Below are positions 17,489 to 25,702 of a stretch of 64,000 nucleotides of DNA, piece by piece (position 1 is the first letter of the stretch; every line of letters starts with the position of its first letter). Where the stretch lies: contig NZ_MUNW01000041.1 in NCBI RefSeq assembly GCF_002002725.1, positions 1 through 64,000 of the forward strand, written 5' to 3'. The position numbers were made by a program, and so were the translations under genes. Source of the stretch: Sinorhizobium sp. A49. GTDB lineage: Bacteria; Pseudomonadota; Alphaproteobacteria; Rhizobiales; Rhizobiaceae. The notes under the pieces were generated by a model. The model was not told the DNA's origin, did not search any database, and worked only from the letters and a program-made list of their open reading frames with translations.

Positions 17489-18622
17489 ATGACCACGGCA
17501 CGCATCATCGACTTCATCAACACCCGACGACCCGACGGCCCTTGCCTCGTTGTCGACCTCGACGTCGTGCGCAACAATTTCAAGGCCTTCCGTCACGCGA
17601 TGCCGGACAGCTCGATCTACTACGCCGTCAAGGCAAACCCGGCGCCGGAAATCCTGCGCCTGCTCGCCGGCATGGGCTCCTCCTTCGATTGCGCGTCCGT
17701 CGCTGAAATCGAAATGGCACTCGACGCCGGTGCGACCGCGAGCCGCATTTCCTATGGCAACACCATCAAGAAGGAGCGCGATATTGCCCGCGCTCACGCT
17801 CTCGGTGTGTCGCTCTTTGCCGTCGACAGCCACGAGGAAGTCGAGAAGGTTGCCCGTGCAGCACCCGGCGCCCGCGTATTTTGCCGCGTGCTCACCGATG
17901 GCGAAGGTGCGGAATGGCCGCTGTCGCGCAAGTTCGGCTGCGTCCCGCAGATGGCTGTCGACGTACTCGTCTACGCTCATCAGCACGGCCTCGTTTCCTA
18001 CGGCGTCTCGTTCCATGTCGGTTCGCAGATGACGAAGCTCGACGCCTGGGATCAGGCTCTTGCCGATGCCAAGCGCGTCTTCGTGCAGCTGGCCAAGCAG
18101 GGCATCGAGCTGAAGATGGTCAACATGGGCGGTGGCTTTCCGACGAAGTACCTCAAGGACGTGCCGACTGCTGAAGCCTACGGCCAGGCAATCTTCGGCG
18201 CGCTGAAGAAGCACTTCGGCAACCACATCCCGGAAACGATCATCGAGCCCGGTCGCGGCATGGTCGGCAATGCCGGTGTGATCAAGGCGGAAGTCGTTCT
18301 CGTCTCGAAGAAGTCGGACAACGACGCCCACCGCTGGGTGTTCCTCGACATCGGCAAGTTCGGCGGTCTCGCAGAAACCATGGACGAGGCGATCCGTTAC
18401 CCGATCCGCACGGCCCGCGACGGCGACGAAATGGAGCCTTGCGTGCTCGCCGGCCCGACCTGCGATTCGGCCGATGTGCTCTATGAGAAGAACATGTATC
18501 CGCTGCCGATCACGCTCTCGATCGGCGACGAGGTTCTGATCGAAGGCACCGGCGCCTACACGACGACCTACTCGGCCGTCGCCTTCAACGGTTTCGAGCC
18601 GTTGAAGTCCTACGTGATCTGA
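17489..18622 (+). CDS. odc: Ornithine/lysine decarboxylase (alanine-racemase fold)
   Basis: PLP-dependent decarboxylase of 377 residues producing putrescine (and possibly cadaverine). The PLP lysine is K48 in YYAVKAN. The glycine-rich phosphate loop and the C-terminal PTCDSADVLYEKN segment with the active-site cysteine are present, as in the short bacterial eukaryote-like enzymes. The start at 17489 follows agggga, and the open frame upstream is the leader. Regulation through the leader RNA is likely. Confidence 0.93.
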   Translation: MTTARIIDFINTRRPDGPCLVVDLDVVRNNFKAFRHAMPDSSIYYAVKANPAPEILRLLAGMGSSFDCASVAEIEMALDAGATASRISYGNTIKKERDIARAHALGVSLFAVDSHEEVEKVARAAPGARVFCRVLTDGEGAEWPLSRKFGCVPQMAVDVLVYAHQHGLVSYGVSFHVGSQMTKLDAWDQALADAKRVFVQLAKQGIELKMVNMGGGFPTKYLKDVPTAEAYGQAIFGALKKHFGNHIPETIIEPGRGMVGNAGVIKAEVVLVSKKSDNDAHRWVFLDIGKFGGLAETMDEAIRYPIRTARDGDEMEPCVLAGPTCDSADVLYEKNMYPLPITLSIGDEVLIEGTGAYTTTYSAVAFNGFEPLKSYVI

Positions 18623-18630
18623 TCCGGTCT

Positions 18631-18671
18631 GCTCCCGTCTTCGGGCGGGAGCGCCACTTCACAATTTTTTC
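18631..18671 (+). terminator. Weak hairpin plus T tract after odc
   Basis: A 7-bp stem (gctcccg / cgggagc) lies 8 bases after the odc stop, with a T6 run only 9 bases beyond it. The distance makes it a poor intrinsic terminator; partial readthrough into the GNAT gene is plausible. Confidence 0.4.
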
Positions 18672-18711
18672 CAGATGCCGCCTGAAGCGGTTTTGATGAC
18701 GGGAGGCCCGG

Positions 18712-19302
18712 ATGGCCGCTGTTGTTGATGCCCTGCGCGCGTTTTTCGCGCCGTCCACATTCGTTATCGATAGCGAAAACCCGGGTGACGTCGTTGCCCG
18801 CGAGAACCTGCTCGACCGGGCGATGGGCCCGGAGCGGCGCCGCAAGTCGTCGGAAAAGCTGCGCAACGGCCGCGTGCCGGCCGAAGGCCTCGCCTTCGTC
18901 GCCCGCGATCTCGATGGCCACGTCATCGCCACCGTGCGCCTGTGGAACGTTGAGGCCGGCGTCAACCGCGAAGGTCACAGCATTCCGGCGCTGTTGCTCG
19001 GCCCGCTTGCCGTCGATCCTGACCATGAGGGCAAGGGCATCGGCGGCATGCTGATGCGGGCTGCGATCGAGGAGGCCAAGAACCGCGGCCACGGCGCGAT
19101 CCTGCTGGTCGGCGATGCCGCCTATTACGAGCGCTTCGGCTTTTTCGCCGCAGGTGCGCAGCATCTGGTCATGCCCGGCCCGTTCGAGCGCAGCCGTTTC
19201 CTGGCGCTTGAGCTTCGCGATGGCTGGCTGGAAGGCGCTGCCGGCCTGATCGTGGCCAGCGGCCGCAAGCTGGCGCTGCCGCCGGTCAAGCGCGCGGCCT
19301 GA
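18712..19302 (+). CDS. GNAT family N-acetyltransferase (YhbS-like)
   Basis: Protein of 196 residues. Motif A of the GNAT fold is clear (LGPLAVDPDHEGKGIGGMLM), followed by GDAAYYERFGFF. It resembles the YhbS group. It starts 90 bases after odc on the same strand with a gggagg ribosome site. The neighbourhood suggests, without proof, acetylation of a polyamine or amine product of odc. A strong terminator follows. Confidence 0.85.
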   Translation: MAAVVDALRAFFAPSTFVIDSENPGDVVARENLLDRAMGPERRRKSSEKLRNGRVPAEGLAFVARDLDGHVIATVRLWNVEAGVNREGHSIPALLLGPLAVDPDHEGKGIGGMLMRAAIEEAKNRGHGAILLVGDAAYYERFGFFAAGAQHLVMPGPFERSRFLALELRDGWLEGAAGLIVASGRKLALPPVKRAA

Positions 19303-19308
19303 TCTCTT

Positions 19309-19339
19309 TCCGCCTCCAACCCTGCGGAGGCGGATTTTT
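19309..19339 (+). terminator. Rho-independent terminator after the GNAT gene
   Basis: A perfect 9-bp stem (tccgcctcc / ggaggcgga) with an 8-base loop is followed by five T. Confidence 0.9.
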
Positions 19340-19340
19340 G

Positions 19341-19380
19341 CTGCTCCCCCATCCGTCTCATGCGAGGGGTGGGGGAGCAG
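19341..19380. repeat. Intergenic hairpin
   Basis: An 11-bp perfect inverted repeat (ctgctccccca / tgggggagcag) lies between convergent genes, directly after the terminator. There is no T run on either side in the transcription direction. It resembles a fragment of the rhizobial palindromic repeats. Confidence 0.6.
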
Positions 19381-19403
19381 GTCATACGCGCCGGATTTCA
19401 CGT

Positions 19404-19805
19404 CTAGGCGGCGGATGGTCGAGCGTCATAGCAGACGAAGGCGAGCTTGTTGCCGTCGGGATCGCGCACATAGGCGGCGTAGAAGCCGTCGCCATATTGC
19501 GGGCGGAAACCCGGCTCGCCTTCGACGCTGCCGCCCTGATCCATAGCCGTTGCAAACAACTGGTCGACGACGTTGGCGCTTGGTGCGAGGAACGCTGTCA
19601 TCGCACCATTGCCGACACCGGCGACATTGCCGTCGAAGGGATAACCGGTGAAGAAGCGCGGCGCGCGGTCGTCATCCCGGCGTCCCCAGGACGCCACCTG
19701 CTCGTCGCACCAACAGCGCTCCTGGCCGATCAGCGCCATCAGCGGATCGTAGAACCGTTCGGCTCGCTTGAGATCGGTCGTGCCGACCATTGTGTATCCG
19801 ATCAT
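19404..19805 (-). CDS. VOC family (glyoxalase/bleomycin-resistance fold) protein
   Basis: Protein of 133 residues with the start MIGYTMVGTTDLKRAERFYD and the end YVRDPDGNKLAFVCYD, the classical beta-alpha-beta-beta-beta modules of the vicinal oxygen chelate fold. Substrate unknown. The ATG at 19805 has a ggaga ribosome site; a TTG further upstream is less likely. It is the last gene of a three-gene minus-strand operon with LysE and wHTH genes. Confidence 0.85.
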   Translation of the reverse strand: MIGYTMVGTTDLKRAERFYDPLMALIGQERCWCDEQVASWGRRDDDRAPRFFTGYPFDGNVAGVGNGAMTAFLAPSANVVDQLFATAMDQGGSVEGEPGFRPQYGDGFYAAYVRDPDGNKLAFVCYDARPSAA

Positions 19806-19834
19806 GCCGTCTCCATGGTCTTGCTGGGCGTCGC

Positions 19835-20407
19835 TCAAGTCTCGCCAAGGAAGGACCGGCCGCGGGGTGATAGCCGGTAGCCGACATCAAGGCTCTCCGT
19901 CAGACCCAGTTCCTTCAGCTTGCGGATGCGCGCCTTGAGTTCGAGTTTATCCATGCCGACCCGTTCGGAGATCTCGGCGGCGGTGATGCCATCGCGCGAA
20001 GCGATCAGGCGGAGTGTCGGCTCGGCCCATGACTGGTCGGCCGTTTCGTCGAAGCGGGCGAGCCTTTCGATGATCGCGACCCGGTCGACTTTTCCAAGCG
20101 CCGCATCATCGCGCAAGGACAGGCGCGGATCATCGCCCGCCCAGTGGAAGGCGATGCGGTAAAGCGTGCCGTCGGGGCGGGCGTCAAGCTCTGCAAGCAG
20201 CGCCTCGCGCGTCGGGAACCCGGCGCGGTGTGCGTCCTCGACACTGATGTCTTCTGCATCGGTACCGTCGACCGCGTCGATCGACAGCACGCCGGACGCC
20301 GTGCGCAGACTGCCGCCGGCCTTGACGGTGGGCTTCGTCCAGCGCCGGAAGGCCAGCGTTACTGTTCCTTCGGCAATCTGGTCGAGGATGGCCTTGCGGA
20401 ACAACAT
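19835..20407 (-). CDS. Hypothetical protein with C-terminal winged helix
   Basis: Protein of 190 residues that I cannot assign to a named family. The N-terminal ~110 residues look like a beta-rich ligand domain (MLFRKAILDQIAEGTVTLAFRRW, then SLRTASGVLSIDAV), somewhat like an ASCH-type fold. The C-terminus is a winged helix-turn-helix (ITAAEISERVGMDKLELKARIRKLKELGL). It starts one base after the LysE stop, so it is co-expressed with the exporter. It could sense a small molecule for that operon; this is inference. Confidence 0.65.
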   Translation of the reverse strand: MLFRKAILDQIAEGTVTLAFRRWTKPTVKAGGSLRTASGVLSIDAVDGTDAEDISVEDAHRAGFPTREALLAELDARPDGTLYRIAFHWAGDDPRLSLRDDAALGKVDRVAIIERLARFDETADQSWAEPTLRLIASRDGITAAEISERVGMDKLELKARIRKLKELGLTESLDVGYRLSPRGRSFLGET

Positions 20408-20408
20408 G

Positions 20409-21038
20409 TCAGTTGGCGGCGCGGCGATAGACGGCGAGGGAGCCGGCAAGCGCGAGCAAGGCTCCGCCGCAGATCCGCTCGAGCCAGACGGCCCCGGCAT
20501 GTTTGAGAAAGCGAGCCGCCTGAGAGCCGAGCATGGCGTAGCCGAGCATGACGGCGAAATCGACTGCGGCGAAGACCACGGCGAGTGCTGCATATTGCGG
20601 TGCCTGCGGCAAACCGAGATCGATGAATTGCGGCAGGAAGGCCGAGAAGAACAGATAGCCCTTGGGGTTGGTGACGGCGAGCAGAAAGCTCTTCAGAAAA
20701 ATCGCTGTGGTGGTGACGTCGGCACTGTCGTGTTTGCCGGCGACTTTGAGCGTGCCCTTGGACCGCAACAGCATGACACCGAGGAAAGCCAGATATCCGG
20801 CGCCAAGCCATTTGACGACCGTAAACCAGAATTCGGAGGCGGCGAGCAGGGCGCCGAGACCCAGCGCCACCGCGCCGATCAACACGAAATCCGAGAGCAC
20901 GGCGCCGACCATGCCCGCAAGCGCACGCTTGATGCCGTAGCGCGAACCGTTCGTCAGCGCCAGCAGGACCGTCGGGCCTGGCGTGACGATCCCGATGAAG
21001 GCGACAAAGGCGAATGCGAGAATGGTGATTTCACTCAT
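20409..21038 (-). CDS. LysE family amino acid/metabolite exporter
   Basis: Inner-membrane translocator of 209 residues with about six hydrophobic helices and the N-terminal family motif GIVTPGPTVLLALTNGSRYG. Members export amino acids such as lysine, threonine or homoserine. The start at 21038 has a gggaggg Shine-Dalgarno; a longer reading into the upstream repeat fragment is rejected. It is the first gene of the LysE-wHTH-VOC operon. Confidence 0.88.
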   Translation of the reverse strand: MSEITILAFAFVAFIGIVTPGPTVLLALTNGSRYGIKRALAGMVGAVLSDFVLIGAVALGLGALLAASEFWFTVVKWLGAGYLAFLGVMLLRSKGTLKVAGKHDSADVTTTAIFLKSFLLAVTNPKGYLFFSAFLPQFIDLGLPQAPQYAALAVVFAAVDFAVMLGYAMLGSQAARFLKHAGAVWLERICGGALLALAGSLAVYRRAAN

Positions 21039-21132
21039 GAGACCCTCCCAGCGTTGCATTTCAGGCAAGTCGTCCCATACCTTGAGGTCCTGCGCAACAG
21101 CAGGCGGAGGCTGCATTTGACAGCTTGGGGCG

Positions 21133-21165
21133 CTTCCCCTATGGAGAGGGCAGGGTGAGGGCCCC
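21133..21165. repeat. Fragment of the rhizobial palindromic repeat
   Basis: The sequence around 21133-21165 contains ggagagggcagggtgaggg, a match to the right arm of the repeat at 24414-24564. Only this arm is present. It is in the promoter-side gap between the divergent LysE operon and the glyoxalase-related gene. Confidence 0.45.
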
Positions 21166-21294
21166 TGCCGTCCGCGAGCGTCATGCTTTGGTGAAGCCTT
21201 CCTTTCAGACACGGTCAGCCGAAACGGCATGCGAACCGGTGGCAATGCGGGCTCCCATCTCTTAACATTGCATGCCGCAGCAGGAGACCCTGTC

Positions 21295-21741
21295 ATGATG
21301 CGCGGATCAAACACGTTGCCATCGCTCGACGCCCTCAAGGACCAGGCGAAACGCCTGCGATCGCGGCTATCCACCGAAGGCGAGGATATCAGCCACTCCC
21401 GTTCCCTTGAACTGATCGCCGCTCAATACGGCTATCGCGACTGGAACACGCTTCACGCGGCCGCCGGCAACAGGCCGCCCTTCAATCCCTGGATGCTCGG
21501 GTCGCGGGTGAAAGGCCTCTATCTCGGCCAACCCTTCGAAGGCGAGATCCTTGCGGTGCATGCGCTGACGGCTCAGCCTGGGCGTTACCGATTGACGATG
21601 AAGTTCGATGAACCGGTCGATGTCGTGACCTTCGAGAGTTTTTCCGCGTTTCGCCAGCGGGTGACAGCGACGGTCGACGAGACCGGGCGCACGATCGAGA
21701 AGACATCCAACGGCCGTCCGCAATTGGAGCTGGAATGGTGA
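21295..21741 (+). CDS. Glyoxalase-related small protein
   Basis: Protein of 148 residues. The N-terminus (PSLDALKDQAKRLRSRL, SHSRSLELIAAQYGYRDWN) matches the short helical domain annotated as glyoxalase-related and often fused to or found near VOC proteins. The C-terminal ~80 residues are beta-rich (RVKGLYLGQPFEGEILAV). No catalytic residues can be named. The ATG at 21295 follows aggag with good spacing. Function unknown. Confidence 0.7.
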   Translation: MMRGSNTLPSLDALKDQAKRLRSRLSTEGEDISHSRSLELIAAQYGYRDWNTLHAAAGNRPPFNPWMLGSRVKGLYLGQPFEGEILAVHALTAQPGRYRLTMKFDEPVDVVTFESFSAFRQRVTATVDETGRTIEKTSNGRPQLELEW

Positions 21742-21810
21742 ACCGCGGTTGCTGCGGTTGCGACCCGACCCGTGTCGTTGCCGCCTGCCGGGCATTCGCC
21801 GTTCAGTCAA

Positions 21811-21839
21811 CATCCCCGAAGCCGAACGCTTCGGGGATG
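21811..21839 (+). other. Strong intergenic hairpin
   Basis: A perfect 11-bp stem (catccccgaag / cttcggggatg) with a 7-base loop lies 70 bases after the glyoxalase-related gene. There is no following T run, so it is not a classical terminator. The rest of the gap 21742-22062 is unremarkable. Confidence 0.6.
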
Positions 21840-22062
21840 TAACGGTCCTCACGTCTCATCCTTCAACGATACCCTCCGGGCGCGCCAGTCCGCCAATCGT
21901 CCCCGCCCGCACCTTCATCAATTGCGAATGAGTTGCATTTGCATTATCAATGTAGTTGCGAACGGTTCGCAATAAGGTGAGCCGATCCATTCGGGCTTTG
22001 TGGCATCGCCTCTGCAAATCGGAGCGGACACGTGGCGCCGTATCGGGCGAGGGGCGACATCC

Positions 22063-23196
22063 ATGGACAATCCGGTGAAACAAGACCTGCTCAAACGACG
22101 TAGCCTTCTGGTGGGCGGGCTGGCGGCGGCCGGTGGCACCGCGATCTGCGCCGGGGCGGCGCTGGCGCAACAGGCGACCCCTGGCGGCGGCCACCACATG
22201 GCGGCGCAGACTTCGGGAGATATGGCTGCACCCATGCCGGCAACGGGGCATGGGGCCATGATGACGGTCGGCGATGTCGACAGCAGCGTCAACGGTTTCG
22301 ATCCGACAGACATGCTGACCGACTGGGACACCGGCACTGTCTCGGTCTTGCCGGATGGGCGCACGCTCCGGACCTTCGAGATGACGGCGCAGGATCGCGA
22401 TATCGAGATCGCGCCCGGCATCACATTTCCGGCCTGGACCTATAATGGCCGCGTGCCCGGCCCGGCGCTTCGGGCCAAGGAGGGCGAGCGCCTGCGCATC
22501 GTCTTCCGCAATTACGCTTCGCATCCGCATTCGATCCATTTTCACGGCATTCACGCGGCGCGCATGGACGGCGTGCCGGGCGCCGGCATGGTCGATCCCG
22601 GCGACGAGTTCACTTACGAATTCGATGCCAAGCCCTTCGGCTGCCATCTCTACCATTGCCACGCGATGTCGTTGCGCCGGCATATCCACAAGGGCATGTA
22701 CGGCGCCTTTGTCATCGACCCGGATCCGGAGCGCCATCCGGACCATGTGGACGTCGCCCGCTCGCGACTCCTCGGCACGCCGGAGAATGCCGGCTGGCAG
22801 GAACTGGTGATGGTGATGAACGCCTTCGACACCAATTTCGACGCCGAGAACGAATTCTATGCGGTCAACACCGTCGCCCACGCCTTCATGAAGCGGCCGA
22901 TTCGGATCGTGAAAAGCAAGCCGGTGCGCATCTATCTCGTCAATGTCATCGAGTTCGATCCGATCAATTCGTTCCACCTGCACGCCAATTTCTTCGACTA
23001 TTACGACCAGGGAACGACGCTGACGCCGACGCTGAAAACGGTTGACCTCATCACCCAGTGCCAGGCGCAGCGCGGCATTCTGGAGTTCACCTTCGCCGAG
23101 CACGAACCCGGCCTCTACATGTTCCATCCGCACCAGACCGAGTTTACCGAACTGGGGTGGGTCGGCATGTTCGACGTGGTGGAGGCGCTGGCATGA
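22063..23196 (+). CDS. Two-domain multicopper oxidase, Tat-exported
   Basis: Periplasmic oxidase of 377 residues. A twin-arginine signal (KRRSLLVGG at 11-19, ending near ALAQ) is followed by a Met/His-rich linker at 44-68. Copper motifs are present: HPHSIHFHG at 154-162, HLYHCHA with M212 at 195-212 (a type 1 site in domain 1), HLH at 305-307 and HPH at 355-357. Having the type 1 site in the first of only two domains suggests a two-domain oxidase related to nitrite reductase and small laccases. It overlaps the ZIP gene by four bases. The substrate, possibly a metal ion, is inferred from the neighbour. Confidence 0.87.
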   Translation: MDNPVKQDLLKRRSLLVGGLAAAGGTAICAGAALAQQATPGGGHHMAAQTSGDMAAPMPATGHGAMMTVGDVDSSVNGFDPTDMLTDWDTGTVSVLPDGRTLRTFEMTAQDRDIEIAPGITFPAWTYNGRVPGPALRAKEGERLRIVFRNYASHPHSIHFHGIHAARMDGVPGAGMVDPGDEFTYEFDAKPFGCHLYHCHAMSLRRHIHKGMYGAFVIDPDPERHPDHVDVARSRLLGTPENAGWQELVMVMNAFDTNFDAENEFYAVNTVAHAFMKRPIRIVKSKPVRIYLVNVIEFDPINSFHLHANFFDYYDQGTTLTPTLKTVDLITQCQAQRGILEFTFAEHEPGLYMFHPHQTEFTELGWVGMFDVVEALA

Positions 23197-24380
23197 ACGA
23201 GACCCTGCCGAGAGCCGCCATCCGCGCGGCAAAAACCAATCTCGTATGGTTGGCGCTGCCGCTCATCGCCTTCGGCATCGCCGTTGCCTGGATCCTGTCG
23301 ACCGATCCGCTGTCCGGTTTTCGCAACGGCGCGCCGCCGGTCGAAAACCTGACCTTCGAGCGAACCGTGCTCGATGATAGCGGCCTTCGCCTGCTGGTTC
23401 GTGGCGGTGGCTCGGAACCGATGACGGTGGCCCAAGTCCAGGTGGATGACGCTTACTGGCAATTCACCCAGGACCCGCCGGGTCCGATCGCCCGTGGCCA
23501 AGCGGCCTGGCTGAGCCTGCCCTTCCCATGGATGCTCGGCGAGGCGCACGCGCTGAAAGTGGTGACAAACACCGGCGCCACCTTCGCGCACGACATCGCC
23601 GTCGCCGTGCCGACGCCGCAGGCAACGCCGGGTCAATTGCGATTGCAGGCGCTGGTCGGCATCCTCGTCGGCATCGTGCCGGTCGCCGTCGGCCTGATGT
23701 TCTATCCGGTGTTGCGCGGGGTCGGTGCATCGGGAATGGCGTTTCTGTTGTCGCTGACCATCGGCCTTCTCGCCTTCCTGCTGGTTGATGCAAGTGCCGA
23801 AGCCCTGGAGCTGGCATCTGAGGCCGCGGCAATTTTCCAGGGACCGGTCATGGTGGTGCTTGCGGGGCTGGGCAGTTTCCTGTTGCTGATGGCGATCGGC
23901 CGGCGCGGCGGCGTGCCGACCGGGCTGGCGCTTGCCACCTACATCGCGCTCGGCATCGGGCTGCACAATCTCGGCGAGGGGCTGGCGATCGGCGCCGCCT
24001 TTGCGGCGGGATCGGCCGGGCTCGGCACCTTCCTGGTGGCCGGTTTCGCCTTGCACAACGTCACCGAAGGCATCGGCATTGCCGCGCCGATCCTGAAACA
24101 GCGGCCGTCACTGTGGGCCTTCGTCGGCCTGACGCTGCTTGCCGGTGGTCCGGCTGTGCTGGGCATGTGGCTCGGCAGCCTGGCGACGTCGGCGCAATGG
24201 TCGGCGCTGGCGCTGGCTGTCGGGGCGGGGGCGATCCTGCAGGTGATCGTCGAGGTCGGTGCCTATCTGATGCGCCAAAGCGGCAAGCGGATCGACGTGT
24301 TCCTGACGCCGCCGGTCATGAGCGGGCTCGCAGCCGGCGTTGCCTTCATGTACGTGACGGCAGCGGTGGTGAAGATCTGA
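23193..24380 (+). CDS. ZIP family metal transporter with N-terminal ectodomain
   Basis: Membrane protein of 395 residues. It starts with one transmembrane helix (17-36), then a ~100-residue beta-rich extracytoplasmic domain (45-148), then a ZIP permease core. The ZIP metal-binding motifs HNLGEG at 258-263 and HNVTEG at 288-293 are intact. The N-terminal ectodomain is not part of standard ZIP proteins. The ATG lies in the ATGA overlap with the oxidase stop, so the two are coupled. Transport of Fe, Mn, Zn or Cu is possible; the partner oxidase favours a redox-active metal. Confidence 0.85.
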   Translation: MNETLPRAAIRAAKTNLVWLALPLIAFGIAVAWILSTDPLSGFRNGAPPVENLTFERTVLDDSGLRLLVRGGGSEPMTVAQVQVDDAYWQFTQDPPGPIARGQAAWLSLPFPWMLGEAHALKVVTNTGATFAHDIAVAVPTPQATPGQLRLQALVGILVGIVPVAVGLMFYPVLRGVGASGMAFLLSLTIGLLAFLLVDASAEALELASEAAAIFQGPVMVVLAGLGSFLLLMAIGRRGGVPTGLALATYIALGIGLHNLGEGLAIGAAFAAGSAGLGTFLVAGFALHNVTEGIGIAAPILKQRPSLWAFVGLTLLAGGPAVLGMWLGSLATSAQWSALALAVGAGAILQVIVEVGAYLMRQSGKRIDVFLTPPVMSGLAAGVAFMYVTAAVVKI

Positions 24381-24413
24381 TGGATAACGGGTGATCCGAG
24401 AGCGATGAGGCAG

Positions 24414-24564
24414 CCCCTCATCCCGCTGCCGCGACCTTCTCCCCGTATGACGGGGAGAAGGGACTTGTGGCCACGCTTGCACCCGGTCATTTTCCGGCAC
24501 TCTTTGACGAAGCGTATGCCACGTCCCCTCTCCCCGCTGGCGGGGAGAGGGTTAGGGTGAGGGG
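24414..24564. repeat. Rhizobial palindromic repeat, copy B
   Basis: The element begins cccctca and ends ggtgagggg. It contains two strong hairpins: cttctccccg/cggggagaag at 24436-24460 and cctctccccgc/gcggggagagg with a 2-base loop at 24527-24550. It is in inverse orientation to copy A at 8422-8640. It sits between the convergent ZIP and WD40 genes. Confidence 0.7.
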
Positions 24565-24602
24565 CAATTGCGTTGACGCTTTCGATCAGCGTCGAGCGAA
24601 TG

Positions 24603-25592
24603 TTAGCCCGCGATATCGACGATGCCGCAGTCGCCTTCGGCCGAGCCGAAAACGAGCTGGCGCCCGTCCTTGCTCCAGGCCATGGCGGTGACGGCACCCT
24701 TGCCGGGGCGGCGCAGCAGCACTTCCTTGCTGTCGGCGAAGCGGGCGGCGAGGATCATGCCATCCTGATAGCCGATGGCGACGATGTCTTCGGCCGGATG
24801 ACAGGAAACCGAGGTGACCATGATATCGGCCCGGGTGCCGAGTTCCAGCGGTGCCTTGCCCATCGGCCCGTCCTTGCCCTGGAAGGGCCAGACGATCGCG
24901 GCCGGCGCGCCCGAGGAGGCGAGCCACTTGCCCTTGGCCGACCAGGAGAGCGATTTCACCTTGGCCGGGTATCCGGTCATGCGCATGTGGCGCGCCTCGG
25001 CGCCGGGCTTGGCGTCAAGCTTCCAGCCGTGCAGGGCGTTTTCCTGCATGGTGGTGACGAGGAAACGGCCGTCGGGCGAGAAGGTGACGCCGGTATGGGC
25101 GCCCTTCCAATCGAGATCGATCGGCTGGCCGGAGGTGCCGACCCAGTGCATCGACACGCCGTTGTAGCGGGCTGCCGCTACACGCAGTCCCTTCGGTGCG
25201 AAGGCAACGCCCTCGACCGTGCGCTCTTCGGCAAATTCCTTGGTCGTACCGTCGGCGACCCGCACATGGGTGGTCTTGCCATAGGCATAGCCGACCGACC
25301 CTTGAGGTCCGGCGGCGACCTGGGCGATCCACTTGCGCGGCGCTTCGGCAACCAGCGTCGCCGTGCCGTCGGCGGCCGTGCGCATCACCTTGCCGTCCTC
25401 GCCACCGGTCAGAAGCGTGTCGGTCGCTTCGTCGAAGACGAGCGACAGCAGGCCCTCATGGACTTCCGTGGTCTTGTGGCCAATGTCGAGGCGGTGGATG
25501 GCGCCGGTGGCTTCGGCGAAGAAAGGTATGCCCTTGAGAAAGGCCACGCCAACGACGTGGCCTTCAAGATCGAGCGGAGCGACTGTCGGCAT
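24603..25592 (-). CDS. WD40 repeat protein
   Basis: Protein of about 329 residues made of WD40-like blades (for example VFDEATDTLLTGGEDGKV, VTFSPDGRFLVTTMQENALHGW, MAWSKDGRQLVFGSAEGD). It has no signal peptide and no other domain, so it is a cytosolic propeller, probably a scaffold. It lies directly downstream of the COG0523 GTPase on the same strand, an arrangement that suggests a role in metal-cofactor handling; this is inference. The start at 25592 (MPTVAPLD) is likely; an in-frame extension to 25658 cannot be excluded. Confidence 0.8.
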   Translation of the reverse strand: MPTVAPLDLEGHVVGVAFLKGIPFFAEATGAIHRLDIGHKTTEVHEGLLSLVFDEATDTLLTGGEDGKVMRTAADGTATLVAEAPRKWIAQVAAGPQGSVGYAYGKTTHVRVADGTTKEFAEERTVEGVAFAPKGLRVAAARYNGVSMHWVGTSGQPIDLDWKGAHTGVTFSPDGRFLVTTMQENALHGWKLDAKPGAEARHMRMTGYPAKVKSLSWSAKGKWLASSGAPAAIVWPFQGKDGPMGKAPLELGTRADIMVTSVSCHPAEDIVAIGYQDGMILAARFADSKEVLLRRPGKGAVTAMAWSKDGRQLVFGSAEGDCGIVDIAG

Positions 25593-25702
25593 CAGATTGT
25601 TATGGTCCCCTGGTTCGGCAGGCTGTTGGAGCATGATGCCGAAAAGGACCGGCGCCATGCTCTCCTAAATTTGGTCATGGAGCCGCATCGCGGCTTCCGG
25701 CA

